Shown here: positions 45,435-57,356 of the stretch, piece after piece | Layout of the letters: each line of letters begins with the position of its first letter | How positions within the stretch are numbered: position 1 is the first letter of the stretch | Assembly (NCBI GenBank): GCA_023375675.1 | Contig: JALQBC010000001.1 | Span: 992,001-1,056,000 of the forward strand | DNA: 64,000 bases | Direction: 5' to 3' | From: Cytospora piceicola | Lineage: Eukaryota > Ascomycota > Sordariomycetes > Diaporthales > Cytosporaceae | Program-made: the position numbers and the translations under genes | The notes under the pieces: generated by a model | The model's input: only the letters and a program-made list of their open reading frames with translations | Told to the model about the DNA's origin: nothing | Database searches by the model: none

Positions 45435-46941
45435 CTAGACCCTGACCCCATTCTCCTCGATCTTCTTCCCCTTCTCGTTGAACACGATGACGCTAAACGC
45501 ATCATAGTCATTGCCATCCGTCAAGCCCCGGTCATCATCCGCCTCAGGCGGCAGGCGGCTGTACATGCCCTTGCCCGGCCGGGGCCACAGCCTCGTGAAG
45601 GTCGACTCCTCTTCGTCGTACACCTGGTTCCCGTGGGGCGTGGTAGCCTGCGCGGCGGCCTTGCTCTGCAGGGAGCCGGTGCCCGACCGGGCTCTTGCGA
45701 GGGTCGACTTCTTCGCATTGGCCGGGATCTTGCGGATGAAGTTCAGGGGGCCCGTGGGGTTCGCCTCGGCGCGGCTGAAGAGGCCTTCTGAGGAAGCACC
45801 CGCGAAGAGAGACTGTGGTAAGGATGATGATGCTTTCTTGGGGTTGGGAGAGTCAATGGGGAAGATGGGGAGTTCAGGGTGGAGCTCAGTGGCCTGTACG
45901 AGAAGGTTGACGAGTTCATTTGGGGGCAGTCCAGAGAGGTAGGCCCGTTTCTGTGCCGGTTTGTTAGTTTTCTTTGCTCATATAGGTGTTGAAAATAAAG
46001 CTTACCTGAGCAGTCGACCTGCCAGCCCAACTGCCGAACCTGGGCAGCTCGACCTTCTTCTTGGGCTGCAACCGTTCTCTCTTCGCCTGGCAAGCCATAC
46101 AGTACCAATGTATATTCGGATCCTTGATGATCTCATCCTCGATCCACGGGTCATGACACCGCTGGTGCCAAGGGTCATTGCACCCGTCGCAGAACACCAT
46201 CTGGTTGCTGGCCGGGCTGTGCATGCGCGTGCACTTCTTGCATAGGGCCTGCTCGGCAGTCCGCTTGACCAGCTTGGTGCTCTTCTTCGCGTTTTGCTCC
46301 GCCGCGGGGTCGTACGTGTCCGGCTTCAGGATCTGCCGCCCGGACTTGGTCATGGTGGGTGCCCGGGCGTTCTTGGGCGCCCCCCTCTTGATGCCCTCGC
46401 CGTAATCCGAGGCCTCTGCAGGTGAGGAAAAGTCACTAGCGTTTCCCCCGTCCTCCCTGCCCCGTTTGCGCTTCTGGCCTGGTGCCGCCGACAGCCTCCT
46501 GTCTGGGGTCCCCGCCGTCGAGCCGCCCGGCTTGATTGGCAGGGCCAGAGTCGCTGCTGTGCTGGGAGAAGACGCGGGGTCGGGGATGGTGCTGCCGCTG
46601 GCCATGCTCGCGATGATCCGCTTGCGCACACTCTCGTAGGCCGTTCGTGAGAAGCTGGAGGCCAGATATGAGCTCGATCCGTCGGACTCGCCGCGCACCC
46701 GCTTGAGTATCATCTGTGTCGCGGGCGAAAACTGCTGGGTGTAGGGATATGTTGGCTTCTTGGTGGAATCACTGGTGTACAGTGAGCTCGATCGCGATGC
46801 GTTCAAACCGGGGGATGGAGTGCCCGCTGCTGCTGAGGGCGCAGTAGACGACGTTGCACTCACTCCATCACGAGGACCTGGAGTAGGCTGCTCGGTTGAG
46901 GCTGCAGCGACTGTGCCTATGCCTTCACCGTGATCTGCCAT
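45435..46941 (-). CDS. PHD-finger protein
   Basis: Two exons, 46941-46006 and 45950-45435, give 483 residues. A canonical C4HC3 PHD finger is at 234-284 (Cys234, 237, 251, 254, His259, Cys262, 281, 284), in LCKKC...CDGCNDPWHQRC...WYCMAC. The first 230 residues are low-complexity, rich in Ser, Thr, Pro and Ala. They contain a KRKRGR nuclear-signal-like stretch at 157-162. Downstream lie basic KRERLQPKKK and a C-terminal region with EEESTFTRLWPRPGKGMYSRLPPE. PHD fingers bind histone H3 tails, so a chromatin role in the nucleus is expected. Which complex it joins (for example Rpd3-type, as for yeast Cti6) cannot be decided. The 55-bp intron has donor GTAAGC, branch CTAAC and acceptor CAG. Confidence 0.9.
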
Positions 46942-47297
46942 GTTGTCTTTAACTTTAAGAGTCCGTGTTGCGAAGTTGCTGATGTGTCAAAGGGAGAACT
47001 AGCAGGTGAGTGGGCGAACCTGGCATAAGTGAAGGTTGGAATACCCGAAACGGAAGGTGCACGTGCAAGTCACGTGAGACTTCCCTCAGCTTCGAACCCC
47101 TACGACTCCAGTGTCCAAGCGATCAAGGACATAAATTTAACTGGTTATCACTTGTATTTGTACCACAACAGCCAATCAGGCCTAAATTCCTTCAAGGCTT
47201 TAGGCTGGAATGAGTTTGGGTGATGTGGTACCACATCGGCGATGACCTCAAGAAAGAGCCCAGGAAAGGAAGCCCTCTAGTTCTTTGTGTCTTTTTG
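46942..47297. other. short intergenic region
   Basis: About 360 bp between the PHD gene and the CoA-transferase gene. Nothing was recognised. Confidence 0.5.
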
Positions 47298-48860
47298 CTA
47301 TCTAACCACACCATTCTCCCTCAACTTGTTTATCTCCACCTCGTCTAACCCAAGGTGTTCACGCAAGACCTCATCAGTATGCTGGCCCAAGGTTGGTGGC
47401 GGAGTCCTGAAGCCGGGCTGGCTTTCGGAGAACTTCATCGGCGTGTTCACCAACTTCATAGGGCCGCAATTCTCATGATCAACCTCAATCACCATGTTTC
47501 TAGCTTTTGTGTGTGGGTGATTGAGCGTCCCCTGGACATCATTGACTGCTGCATAGGGAAGACCCTTGCCCTCGAATATATCCAGCCATTCCTGGGTCGT
47601 CTTTTGGGTTGAGATCTTTTCAATCTCCGCCTCGAGCTCGTCTCTATTCGCAACCCTCTGGGAGTTGATCTTGAATTTTGGGTCATCCTTCCAGTCTGAT
47701 CTACCTAAGCCATCACACAGGATGCCAAATAATCGATCATTACCGCCACCCAAGAGGACATCACCATCTTTTGTCTTGAAAGCCTTGTACGGCACAATGG
47801 ATGCTGCTCACTCTGTTAGTTGACACCAATGGTTCCAGGTGGACAGTGGACCTACGATGAGCCGTCCCCCACCTGCCGGTATCCTCGTCGCCGCTGATCA
47901 GACAGCTGCTGGCGATGTTCGCCAGGGTCGCAGTCTGACAGTCGCTGAGGGAGAGATCCAGGTGCTGGCCCCTCCCCGACCTGTGGCGAGCGAGCAGCGC
48001 GGCCATGATGCTGTTGCTCGTGTACAGGCCCGTCGTCAGGTCCGTCACGGCGACGCCGACCTTGACCGGCGGCCCGTCCCTGGTCCCCGTGATGTGCATC
48101 AGGCCGAACTCGGCCTCGACCATGACGTCGTACCCGGCCCGCTGCGCGTACGGCCCCGTCTGGCCGTAGCCCGTGATGGACGCGTAGATGAGCGCCGGGT
48201 TGACCCTGTGCATGGTCGCAAAGTCGAGGCCGTATTTCTCCAGGCCGCCGGGGACGTAGTTCTCCACAAGGATGTCGCACTTGGCGGCGAGCTTGTGCAG
48301 GATGTCCACGCCGGCGGGGTCTTGGAACGACAGCGCGAGAGACTTTTTGTTGCGGTTCACCTGGTGCTGTCAGTTGTCCGTGGCACGTTGCAAGTTTGGA
48401 GAGTGCCACCTGCTCACTCCTAAAAAGTATGCTGACTCCCCGGGCCCTTCATGCTTCGAGTCTTCTTTATACGTTGCATAGGGCGGACCCCAGGCTCGCG
48501 TGTCGTCCCCGCGGACTGGGTGCTCGATCTTTATGACCTCGGCACTGGGGTATGTCAACACAATAGCCCACAAGAGGATCTAGTTCCGAGAGAGACCAGC
48601 AAGACTTACCCGAGGTCACCGAGGATTTGGGTGCAGTAAGGCTATGGTATAAAGTGAGTTCCCAGTGAAACGACATTGGCATCCTATACGTAGGGTAAGC
48701 AGCAACTCACACCTGCCAGTACCCGGGTCATGTCGAGTACCCGGTACCCCTCAAGCGGCAGCAGCCCGGTGGCTGTCGAGGACTGCCGGCGGAACACAGC
48801 CTGGTGACTGCGGGCCACCGCATAGGGCCGACATTGTCGTACAGTTCTTAATAATCTCAT
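47298..48860 (-). CDS. class III CoA-transferase, mitochondrial (SUGCT-like)
   Basis: Five exons, 48860-48711, 48642-48611, 48544-48418, 48360-47856 and 47803-47298, give 439 residues. The N-terminus ([20 protein letters not shown]) is a mitochondrial presequence. Splicing restores the family blocks [75 protein letters not shown] and [10 protein letters not shown]. The third of these contains the GYD segment. This is the CaiB/BaiF family and is closest in layout to succinate-hydroxymethylglutarate CoA-transferase. The reaction would move CoA between carboxylic acids, for example in glutarate/lysine catabolism. The substrate is an inference. The second exon is only 32 nt. In the fourth intron the donor is GTAGGT; the alternative GTCCAC, 4 nt downstream, would break the conserved WGTAHPS. 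Confidence 0.92.
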
Positions 48861-49723
48861 GTTTGTCTTACAAAAGACCGGTTCGAGTAAACAGACAAGG
48901 GAGAAGCCATGCGGCCGGCCGAAATCGCGGAGGGGCTGATTGAGCCGAGGTCCACTCACTGCTGTGCAATCAATCATCAATGCTCCTAGCGCTCGGTGTC
49001 GGCTCCGGATTTCAGGGGTCACCGGAGCCGCTTTGTTCATTAGTAGGAACTTATTGGTCTCTCAACAATATCAAACATAGGTGTCGGTGTCGGATCTAGC
49101 AGTCCAAGCCAATTGCAAATGCTGTAATCCGAGATACTTGTTTTCATCAGACTCTCGAACCCAGTCATGGCGCAGACCTAAACCCAACTCAGGCCAAACA
49201 TCGGTCTTATTATGTATATAAAATCCGTAAACCCAACGCCTCCGCAACGCTACAATACTCGGGATAAGGAAGCCAGAAACAGCCCAACTGCTGAGACAGA
49301 GTCTACGACGAAGATGGCAAGGACACCTGATTGCGCAGAGCACCAGAGCTCAAGCAGTATTTGACCCTAGAATCCTGAACGAGGCGATCAACTTGACCGT
49401 TTTTGCCTTGTTGGCAAAACAGAGTGTTCAGCCAAGCTACAATGAATCCAACTTCACCCAAGATCCTCCGAATACCATCCACCCTAGAGCAACTTGACTG
49501 TACTTGCCTGCATGCTGGTAATTATGAAAGCGCCATGCGACGAATTCAATTTTCAATTCCTTGCTTCTTCTCCCACGCTGTTCTCAAGACAGCCAATGAC
49601 AAGATTTCCCCAGCGCTAAAGACACAGTCCCTCTTGATAACCCCTTCCACTTTCCTGTGGTGTAATACGCCAAGTCCAACAACCTGATAGTCCAACAAAA
49701 CATCGATCAGCGCTCTTCTCACT
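48861..49723. other. intergenic, no gene seen
   Basis: About 860 bp between the CoA-transferase and Bir1 genes, both on the minus strand. No gene was recognised. Confidence 0.5.
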
Positions 49724-52700
49724 CTACTCAGCGACAACCAGCCCCTCAAGGGTCTCCCTGGCCTTCGTCCCCTGCCTCTCAAAGGCCATAACCATGCTCT
49801 CGCACTCGTACTTGAGCTTCCGCTCCGCCTGCCCGGCGTTGTAGTAGATCCACTCCTCGACCGTCATGTCGCGCTCACGGCCCGACAGCTCCCCACCCTT
49901 GGCGAAGTAGCGGTCGGCCGCACCCTCACTCTCTTCGTCGTAGCAGTGCTCCCCGAAGACGGCGTCCAGGTCGACGGCCGTCCAGGGCTCGGTGCTCTGA
50001 AGACCGCTGATAACGTTCCTCTTAGACGGCGAGAGGCCCTTGGACGGCGACATCTGGCGCACCGGAGTAGTTTGTACGGACAAGGCAGCCATGGGAATAG
50101 GCCTGGGTCTGTCGCTGGCCGCGTTTGGCTGCCAGGTGGGAGGTCGGTTCTCTGCGTCCGATGCCTGCGGAGACGGGGAGGGCGAGACGGTGGCCTGTTG
50201 TGCGGACTGAGCAGGAGAAGCATGGTGTCGAGGCGTCCGGGGAGGAACAGGCAAGACCTGAGACCCAGAGGGCATAATAGAGGGCTTAACCCTACGATAT
50301 GCGAACGGTGAGTCGTTTGGGGCAGGCACTGGCTTCCGCGCGAACTTGGGTGTATCGAATACCGATGGCTTATCCTGTTTCGTCGTCGGCTCGATCTGGA
50401 CTTCAGCCTGAACGAGTGGCGGTTCTTCTTTAGCAGGGGCCTTAGCAGGGCCCTCTACGGGAGCTGGCTCCTCGGGCGCACTATCGGAGCTCTTCGGCTT
50501 CTTGGGAGGGCGGCCGCGCTTGCCCGTGCTCGTGCGTTTTACCTCCTCGACTGGAGCTGGGGCCGGCTCCGCTTCCATCTTCTCCGGCTCCGGCTCCGGC
50601 TCCGGCACCGGCTCTGATACAGGTTCAGCTGGAGGTTCGGCTGGAGCCATAGCCGCGGGTTCAGCGGCGGGCTCAGGTATGGGCTCAGTTACGGGCTCAA
50701 GTATGGGCTCAGGCGTGTGTTCAGCTGCGGGCTCAGGTACAGCAGGGACAGCAGTAGGCTCGACCTCCCCGCCTTGCGACAGGTTCGACTTCTTTGCTGG
50801 GCGGCCACGCTTTCCAGTACTCTTGGTGCTTCCGTTGCTCCCAACGCTGCCAAGGGATGTCCGGCCCACAGACTTCCTCATAACCGTACCATTGCTGCCG
50901 AAACTGACATTCGCTTCTGCTAGCTCATCCGGCTCTTCGGCCTCCTGGGTCGCGCGCCGGTGTGGCTGTTCGACGGGCGCCGCCGGCTCCTTGGTCTTCT
51001 TGGTAGTGGTAGTATTGGATTTCGATCCCTTCTTCGTCGTGCCAGCCTTTCGACCCCTCTTTGGAGCCTTGATCTCTTCTGGGACTTCCTTTCGGTCGAC
51101 ATCCATATCATTCTCGAGGGTCTTCAAGTCGGCATCGACTTGCACATTAGTTGGTTGAGCAGGGGCAGGATCGAACATGGCGAAGTCTGTCGTTACTGGT
51201 TGAAGAACATGCTCATGCTGATTGGAGGTCTGCATCTCATCCTGCATCTGGCCGGAGGCAGCGGTAACAGTGACAGCCTTCGTTGTCTTTGGATCAGCAA
51301 GCGCGGTTTCGTCATCCGTCAGTGGCCTGTCCAGGTCAGCCTGAAGCTGTCTATCAAGCTCGGTGTCATCCGGAATATCAGCAGGAGCAGCAGACACTGT
51401 CGAATCCTCCGACACCGCGCGGGTGCCTCGAGTAGATGCCTTTCGAGTTACAGAGGCCTTTCTCCTTGTCTTCTTAGCTGCAGGTTTCTTGGCAGGCTCT
51501 GGTGCTTCCAACATTTCCGTGTCAGCCCGAAACACTGCAGTCGCACTGCTAACACGAGCCTGGCGCGTCTTCGTAGCACGTTTCTTGGTAGCAGGTGCCT
51601 CTGCGTTGGTATCCTCGGAGTCCTCCATCTCGTCACTAGCTCGCTTGCGGGCCTTTGTGAGCGTCGAGGGCGGCGGCGGTGGCGGCGGCGGCATGGCTGC
51701 TTCCTGCCCCAACTCATCTTTATTCTCAGGCACTTCGACAGCCTCATCCTTCTTGGCACGAGTCTTCCTGGTGCGGGTCGTCGTCGCCGCCTTCTTGCCT
51801 CTCGTAGTCTTTTTCGCACCCTTAGACGCCGTCGTCGCATTAGATGCTGTCGTTGCATTGGATTCTGTCGTCAGAACGCTGTCGTCGATATCCGCTGTAA
51901 CCTCTTCGACAGAAGCCAGATCCGCGAAAGACAGTATGGATAGCCGCGAGGCCTTGGACCTTCTGGCAGCCTTCGTTTGCCCAGCCTTCTTAGGCGCTGG
52001 CTTCGAGCTGATTAGGCTGAAGAAGGGGCAGTCCGGCTCACGCTTGTAATGCTCGTCCCTGTAGCAGATCAGTAAAGGAACCAACGCGTTTACCTCCAAA
52101 CACAGGAATATCCGTACCAGGGATTATCGCTTCTCCCCCAGTCATCAAGTGCCAACTGGCAATACGTGCAAGTAGCCATATCATCAGACTCCATTGTCGG
52201 CGTGTATTTCCAACCGGCCTCGACCAGCTACCCAGAGGTTAGCTCGCTGTCTCGTCCCCCGCCCACTCGGCCGCGACTGCTCATCTCACCTCCTTGGTCT
52301 TGCAGCTCCACCCCTTCCTGTTCTCGTTGGGCCACCTGTCCGCAAACGTCGCCATCCGCGCCTCGGACATGAGCGCGTCCCGGGGGTCCTCGCGCGGGTA
52401 CTCGCCCAGCTCCGCCTCGACCGCGGCCGTGATCGCCCACCCGCACTCGGGGGAGTGCCTCAGGTGCTCCTCGAGCGGGTTGTCGTTCTCCTCCCAGCCG
52501 TCGAGGGCCTTGTTGCACAGGAAGCACGAGACGTTGTCGGGGTTGCTGGGGAGTGGCTGGAATATGAAGCCGGCTTTGGCCATCTGCGAAGGCGCGGGAC
52601 ACGTCAGTATCATATGCAGAGATGCTTGTGGGTTGGAAATAGGGGGGGGGGGGTTCCTCTGGCTGCTTTGCTCACATCGGCGGGTTTTATGGACTTGTGT

Positions 52701-52834
52701 GGCCATGACAGCGCCTTGGGGGCACGCGAGTGTGCTGCGCTAGAGGTTCTCCGCTTCGCGACTGTTTGCGGGCCGTTGAATGACGCCAGGCGATTATCGT
52801 ATATAAAGTAATCGTTCATGTCGTTGGCAGCCAT
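49724..52834 (-). CDS. BIR1: BIR-domain chromosomal passenger protein (Bir1/survivin-like)
   Basis: Four exons, 52834-52676, 52583-52290, 52227-52118 and 52058-49724, give 965 residues. Two BIR domains lie in the first 210 residues: BIR1 with CFLCNKALDGWEENDNPLEEHLRHSPECGW, and BIR2 with CTYCQLALDDWGRSDNPWDEHYKREPDC (both keep the C-C-H-C zinc ligands). The remaining 750 residues are disordered, Lys/Arg-, Pro- and Glu-rich. They hold two RGRP AT-hook-like motifs (GKRGRPAKKS, GKRGRPPKKP) and a PEP-repeat stretch. The end has a folded-looking block WTAVDLDAVFGEHCYDEE...AERKLKYECESMVMAFERQG. Family knowledge: Bir1 links Aurora kinase to INCENP at centromeres in mitosis. The second and third introns restore BIR2 across four exons. 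Confidence 0.94.
50500..50770 (-). repeat. Glu-Pro-Ala repeat stretch in Bir1
   Basis: On the minus strand the Bir1 frame shows short imperfect repeats of EPxxE(P)/EPVxEP type, about 60-70 residues long, encoded by direct repeats of GAGCC/GCTC. It probably varies in length between strains. Confidence 0.7.
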
Positions 52835-53411
52835 GGTAATGGTATGCGCGCTGTCGGCGCTGTCGTCGAGCCAGGGTTACCAGACTGTGCTGTGGCCGAG
52901 ACCAGCAGATGTTGTGTTGGAGGCGTGTTTCGGGGTGGGGGGATGTCGCAAATCGGTGCTCCACATGCGAACAGTATAGGCGTGTGTCGGTCCGATGATG
53001 CTTCAACTAAAAGCAATGCTTGTTGTGAAATGCAACTGCGAGAAAGCGCGGGGCAAAGCGGTTTCAATGGAGGTGCACGTTGCGGTTGTTCGAAGTCAAG
53101 AGGGTTCCGGAGGCAATAGCAACAAAGTTGGGATTCCGGCGCGTCATTGGTCTGCCGCCTCGAAAGTAAACATTGAACGAACCTTGGCCCCACAACTAGT
53201 ACCCACCCGGTATGCGGTGGCCCAAGCTCCTAGATAACCTTTGATATCAATGGTAAACATCCCCAGGTCTGACTGTGGACAATCAGAAATATGTATAGAG
53301 AATACATCATTGGTATTTTACTCTATAATTTCCTCTTTATCTACGTGTCTGCGTGAAGAGAGCCACATATGGGTTTCATAAGCGACTCGTCTCCTGCTTA
53401 CCATGTCCGAG
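52835..53411. other. intergenic, Bir1 promoter side
   Basis: About 580 bp upstream of Bir1. No gene was recognised. Confidence 0.5.
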
Positions 53412-55581
53412 TCAGTTGGACAGGCCCAGGTCCTTGAAGAAGGCCTCATTGTTAGGCTTGCGGCCGAGGAACTGCTCCAGAGTGACCATCTCCTCTTGGC
53501 TTCCACCCCGCTCAAGTACAGTGTGCCTGTACCTACGACCCTCCTTGCCGTTCATGGGATCCGATTCGAAGACAGAGTAGAACATGTCCGTCGAGTAAAC
53601 CTGCGAGGACAGGTAGCCGTAGTAGCCAGCATCGTAGCCTCCAATAAGATGTCCGAATGTGGCAGGCCCATTGCCCCAATTGCTGGTTCATGTATTAGTA
53701 TCTTAGTTGTGACAGTGCATCTCCTGCTAGCGGAACTCACCTTCCCTCGCCGAGCGACTCAGGACCCTTCATGCCGGCAATCTCGGCCCGGAGGTCGTTG
53801 TAGACCTGGCTGGGATCCAACTTCTCTGCCTCCTCATGGCTCTTGGGACTGTGGACCGTCATGTCGAAGATACCGAAATGCAGCTGTCGCAGGTTAAACA
53901 GAGCGCCGTTCACGTGCTTCGTCGAAACAAGCTTCTCGATCAGGTCGTCGGGGATCTTCTCGCCCGTCTCGTAGTGGCCTGAGAGTGCCTTAATCTGGCT
54001 AGGAGTCCAGCACCAGTTCTCCAGCATCTGCGAAGGGGCCTCCACGAAGTCCCTGACAGTCGAGGTGCCGTGAAATCGAGAGGTCTTGGTCCGACCCGCC
54101 AGATCGTGGATACCGTGTCCCAATTCGTGGAACAGAGTGACCACCTCCTCGTGCTTCAGCAGACTGGGCTTCTTTGGCGTGGGCTTGCTGAAGTTGCAGA
54201 CCAGGGCAGTCGCCGGGTAGCGTCGGGACTTGCCATCCGCCTGCAGGAAACCGGGCTGCATGTTGAAGTTGGCAGCGTGGCCATACTTGCCCGAACGAGG
54301 GTGAAGATCTAGGTATAGGTACCCGACGAAGTCACTGCCCTCGGCCTCGTCATCCCAAACGGAGAACAGCTTGACATCCTCGTGCCAGGAAATATCCTCC
54401 GCCTTGCCTGTGGGGCTGATTGCTGCCTTGTCCTCAGGGGAGAGTTCGACAAATACGAATCCAAACAGCTTCTCAAAGATGTTCAGCATGCCAGCCACGG
54501 TCTGCTTCAAGGGGAAGTAATCCGATATCTTGTTCTCGTCGATGCTGTATTCCTTCTCGATCATCAAGCGGTCGTAGAAGCGGTGGTCCCAGAGATAATA
54601 GTTGCCATCAAACTTCTCTCCCCGGGCCTCGACATCTGCCTTCTTGAGCTCCAGGAGGTGTGCTATCTCCTTCTTCCCACCAGGTGCCAGACGAGTTCGC
54701 AGATTGCCCAGGAAGTCATTGACCGTCTTGGGCGTCTTGGCCATCTTATCCTCAATCCTGAAGGTAGCGTGATCCGGGTAGCCAAGGAGGCGCGCAGCCT
54801 CATCGCGGAGCAGCAAGGTCTCCTTGAAGAGAGGCATGTTCTGGTTACACTTGTTCTCGTTGGCAACGAAGAGCTTCCGCCGCGTCTCAGCGTTCTTCGC
54901 GAACTTGAGAGTGGGGAACAGGTCGGGGTACTTGAAGGAGACGCGGATCTTGCCCTCATTTTCTCCGGTTCCCTTCTCCCAGCTATCGACGAGGTCCCCA
55001 GGCACACCGTCCAACTCCTCACGCGTGAAGTAGATAGCACCGTTCTCCTCGTTCAGTGACTTTGTGAACTCGATCTGGATCTGGCTCAGCCTCTTCTTTA
55101 TCTCCTTGAAGCGGTCCCTCTGGGGCCCCTTGGGCAAGCTCAGCCCGTTTCTGATGTAGTTCTTCCGCTCCTTCTCGAGGAACTTCAGGTCTTCTCCACC
55201 GAGGCCCAGGCTGTCCTTCTTCTGGTAGACCGCGTCCACGAGCTTGAAGACATCCTCCCGCATGCCCATCTCGATCGAGAACTCGTCCAGGATCTTCTCG
55301 GCCTCGGTCGAAGCATCACGCAGCTCGGAGTCGCTCGAGACATACTGGTAGAAGCCCAGGATCCGAGAACTCAGACCGGCCTGGTTCTCATCGTAGATCT
55401 GGGGTAGCAGGACATTCTGGAATGTCGTCTTGGAGGAGTCGTCGGCGGGGATCTTGGCAACGAGGTCATCGAGGACCTTACGGCTCCTGTCGCATAGGGC
55501 CTTGGTGTCCGAGACGATGCTGTCCTTGGTGCCAGTGAAAGTTGGCGGTGCCTGAGGGGGCTTCTTGTACTTGTCCATCAT
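53412..55581 (-). CDS. M3 metallo-oligopeptidase (thimet/saccharolysin family)
   Basis: Two exons, 55581-53741 and 53682-53412, give 703 residues from ATG 55581, matching saccharolysin (about 712). The zinc motif HEXXH is at about 484-488 in TLFHELGHGIHDL. Downstream Glu-containing blocks (RDFVEAPSQMLENW) and the substrate-binding GYDAGYYGYLSSQVYSTDMF near the C-terminus are typical of the family. The last of these is restored by splicing. The enzyme cleaves peptides of up to about 17 residues in the cytosol or mitochondria. The frame stays open upstream to an in-frame ATG at 55998. That would add 139 residues including a strongly hydrophobic segment (FLVFLLLSLILAIPT), so a longer targeted form is possible. 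The 58-bp intron has donor GTGAGT and acceptor CAG. Confidence 0.93.
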
Positions 55582-56640
55582 GTATGGAGGATGCGTGACT
55601 GACGGCTTGTACGTCGAGTATGTAGCCGTGGCAAAGACGGGAGACTGGCCGACGCCACGAAGCCTTGCGAACCGCAGCTGTGTCGCGAGCAGCGAGATGC
55701 GCGGAATGGCAGTTGGGATAGCCAGAATGAGGGAGAGAAGGAGGAAAACGAGGAAGGAGGTGGTAAAGAGGAGGGCAGATCTATTATGCAGATTGCCGGG
55801 CTTTGGATTTCGTGTTGAAGGTTGGGTAGGCGCCAGGTTGAAGGTGGTACGACGTATTGTTGCGTGGGGAGACGAGCTGGCAGCTGTCTGCCGCTCTGCC
55901 GCTGTGGCTAAATGGGGAAGCTGTGAGCCTGTGACGCGGGCGGGCAGTGCGGGGTGCCGATCAATTGAAGTGTCCAGGGGTTCCCCGCGACGCTGCATGC
56001 AGGCACCAAAGCACACCTGGGCACTCACTTTGTCCGTATGGTTCTGGCGGTAAACTCAATGCTAGTAACACAGGGGCCCGTGGACATTACAATGAATTTG
56101 ATTGAAGGGTGAACAATGAAGGAGGACGAAAAGGTAGCCAAGCCGACTGAAGATGGCATACACGCACGGTCTTGGCGTCTCCATCCTCATCATCACCTGT
56201 GGCCCTCCTACCTCCATAGTTGGGTACACAGTACAAACATCCGGATCAACTGACCTCCTCAGGAGCTGCCAATCCATCTTTGAGGAGGCTGGGGTTAGTT
56301 GGGCCCATGTAGGATCCAACCGTCCTGCCAACCGGCAAATGCAAGATCGCCTAGATACTGTGTATGTCCCAGGAGGATCAATATTACTGTTGACGAGCCT
56401 TGGTGGCCCTGATATTCATCTACCTGATTTGGTCGTACTCCTGGAGCTATCATGGTCCAAGGACGAATCCGGGGTACCCAACGTCCTGCCCCATAACACA
56501 TCGTTCCTCGTGAGTAACAAAAGCAGTAAACGCCGGCCAGCCCTCAAAATACATGTATTATGTCCATATACCATGTCCATCATCCACAACACAACGCAAT
56601 GCAACGCATCACCAACCACCCTCTTTCGCTTGCCTCCTGT
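55582..56640. other. intergenic / possible M3 extension
   Basis: Contains the in-frame N-terminal extension of the M3 peptidase up to 55998 and its promoter. A plus-strand frame at 56153-56644 has no recognisable features. Confidence 0.4.
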
Positions 56641-57356
56641 CTAGTTCGCAAGAATTGTCCGGACGAGATCTGCGTGTCAAGCCTCCGTCAGTAATTCGTT
56701 CCCATCGGTACGGTACAAACCGTATCGTCTCGGGGCCGAGCGGGACACTCACCAGTGTAGTTGACCTGTCCAGAGCTAGTGTCGACGGCCTTGAGCAGCT
56801 CGTCCACCTCGTCGTCCGTCATCTTCTCGCCCAGGTTTGTCAGGATGTACTTGAGCTGGCCGACGCCGATGAAGCCTGTCATGTCCTTGTCGAAGACCTG
56901 GAATCCTCGGCAGTACTCCTCGGGCTCGCCTGGGTCGCGGAAGCCGCCTGGGCGGTTCAGCACGCGCTGGAAGGTCTCGAAGTCGACTGTAGTTTTGTAA
57001 AAGATTGGACAGTCAGCCTATTTCATCTTGTTTTCTTTCTTCTAATCACTTAGGTGGTGTGATGTGCGTTCGCAAGTTGTGGACTGGGTGCTTCGCGCGG
57101 TAGGTGTCTTGGGCCGCGATGTTGTTGACGTCGGGTGTAAACACGGTGGCTGGGGCGGGAGTAAACACTCACAATCACCACCGACGCTCTTCTCCAACTC
57201 CCGGATCTCGTTCATGGTAGGGTTCTGGCCACAGGCGCGCAGAAGGTCGCCGAGGTTGTCGAGGGTGACACGGCCATTGCCGCGCTTGTCGAACAAAGAG
57301 AAAGCCTCCTTGTAGTTGGTAGAAGCCTGTGCATCGAAGTTAGAAGAGGAGGCCAT
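56641..57356 (-). CDS. myosin essential light chain (Cdc4-like, EF-hand)
   Basis: Three exons, 57356-57173, 56986-56753 and 56669-56641, give 148 residues. It has the calmodulin-like four-helix-pair layout: YKEAFSLFDKRGNGRV (EF1), FDFETFQRVLNRPGGF and FDKDMTGFIGVGQLKYILTNLGEKMTDDEVDELL (EF3), and the end DLVRTILAN. The calcium loops are degenerate. EF1 has no Glu/Asp at position 12 and EF3 has Gln there. Calcium binding is therefore unlikely, as for fission-yeast Cdc4, the essential light chain of the cytokinetic myosin. The protein should act at the contractile ring or actin cables. Introns are 186 and 83 bp, longer than the local average. The final exon adds nine codons. Confidence 0.92.

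Noticed and set aside
49130..49190. GGGTTCGAGA on the minus strand as a tRNA B box
   Set aside because: No A box and no acceptor stem were found.
56153..56644. 163-residue plus-strand frame
   Set aside because: Its 3' end overlaps the last codon of the light-chain gene on the other strand, no motif is seen and composition looks random. Treated as chance.
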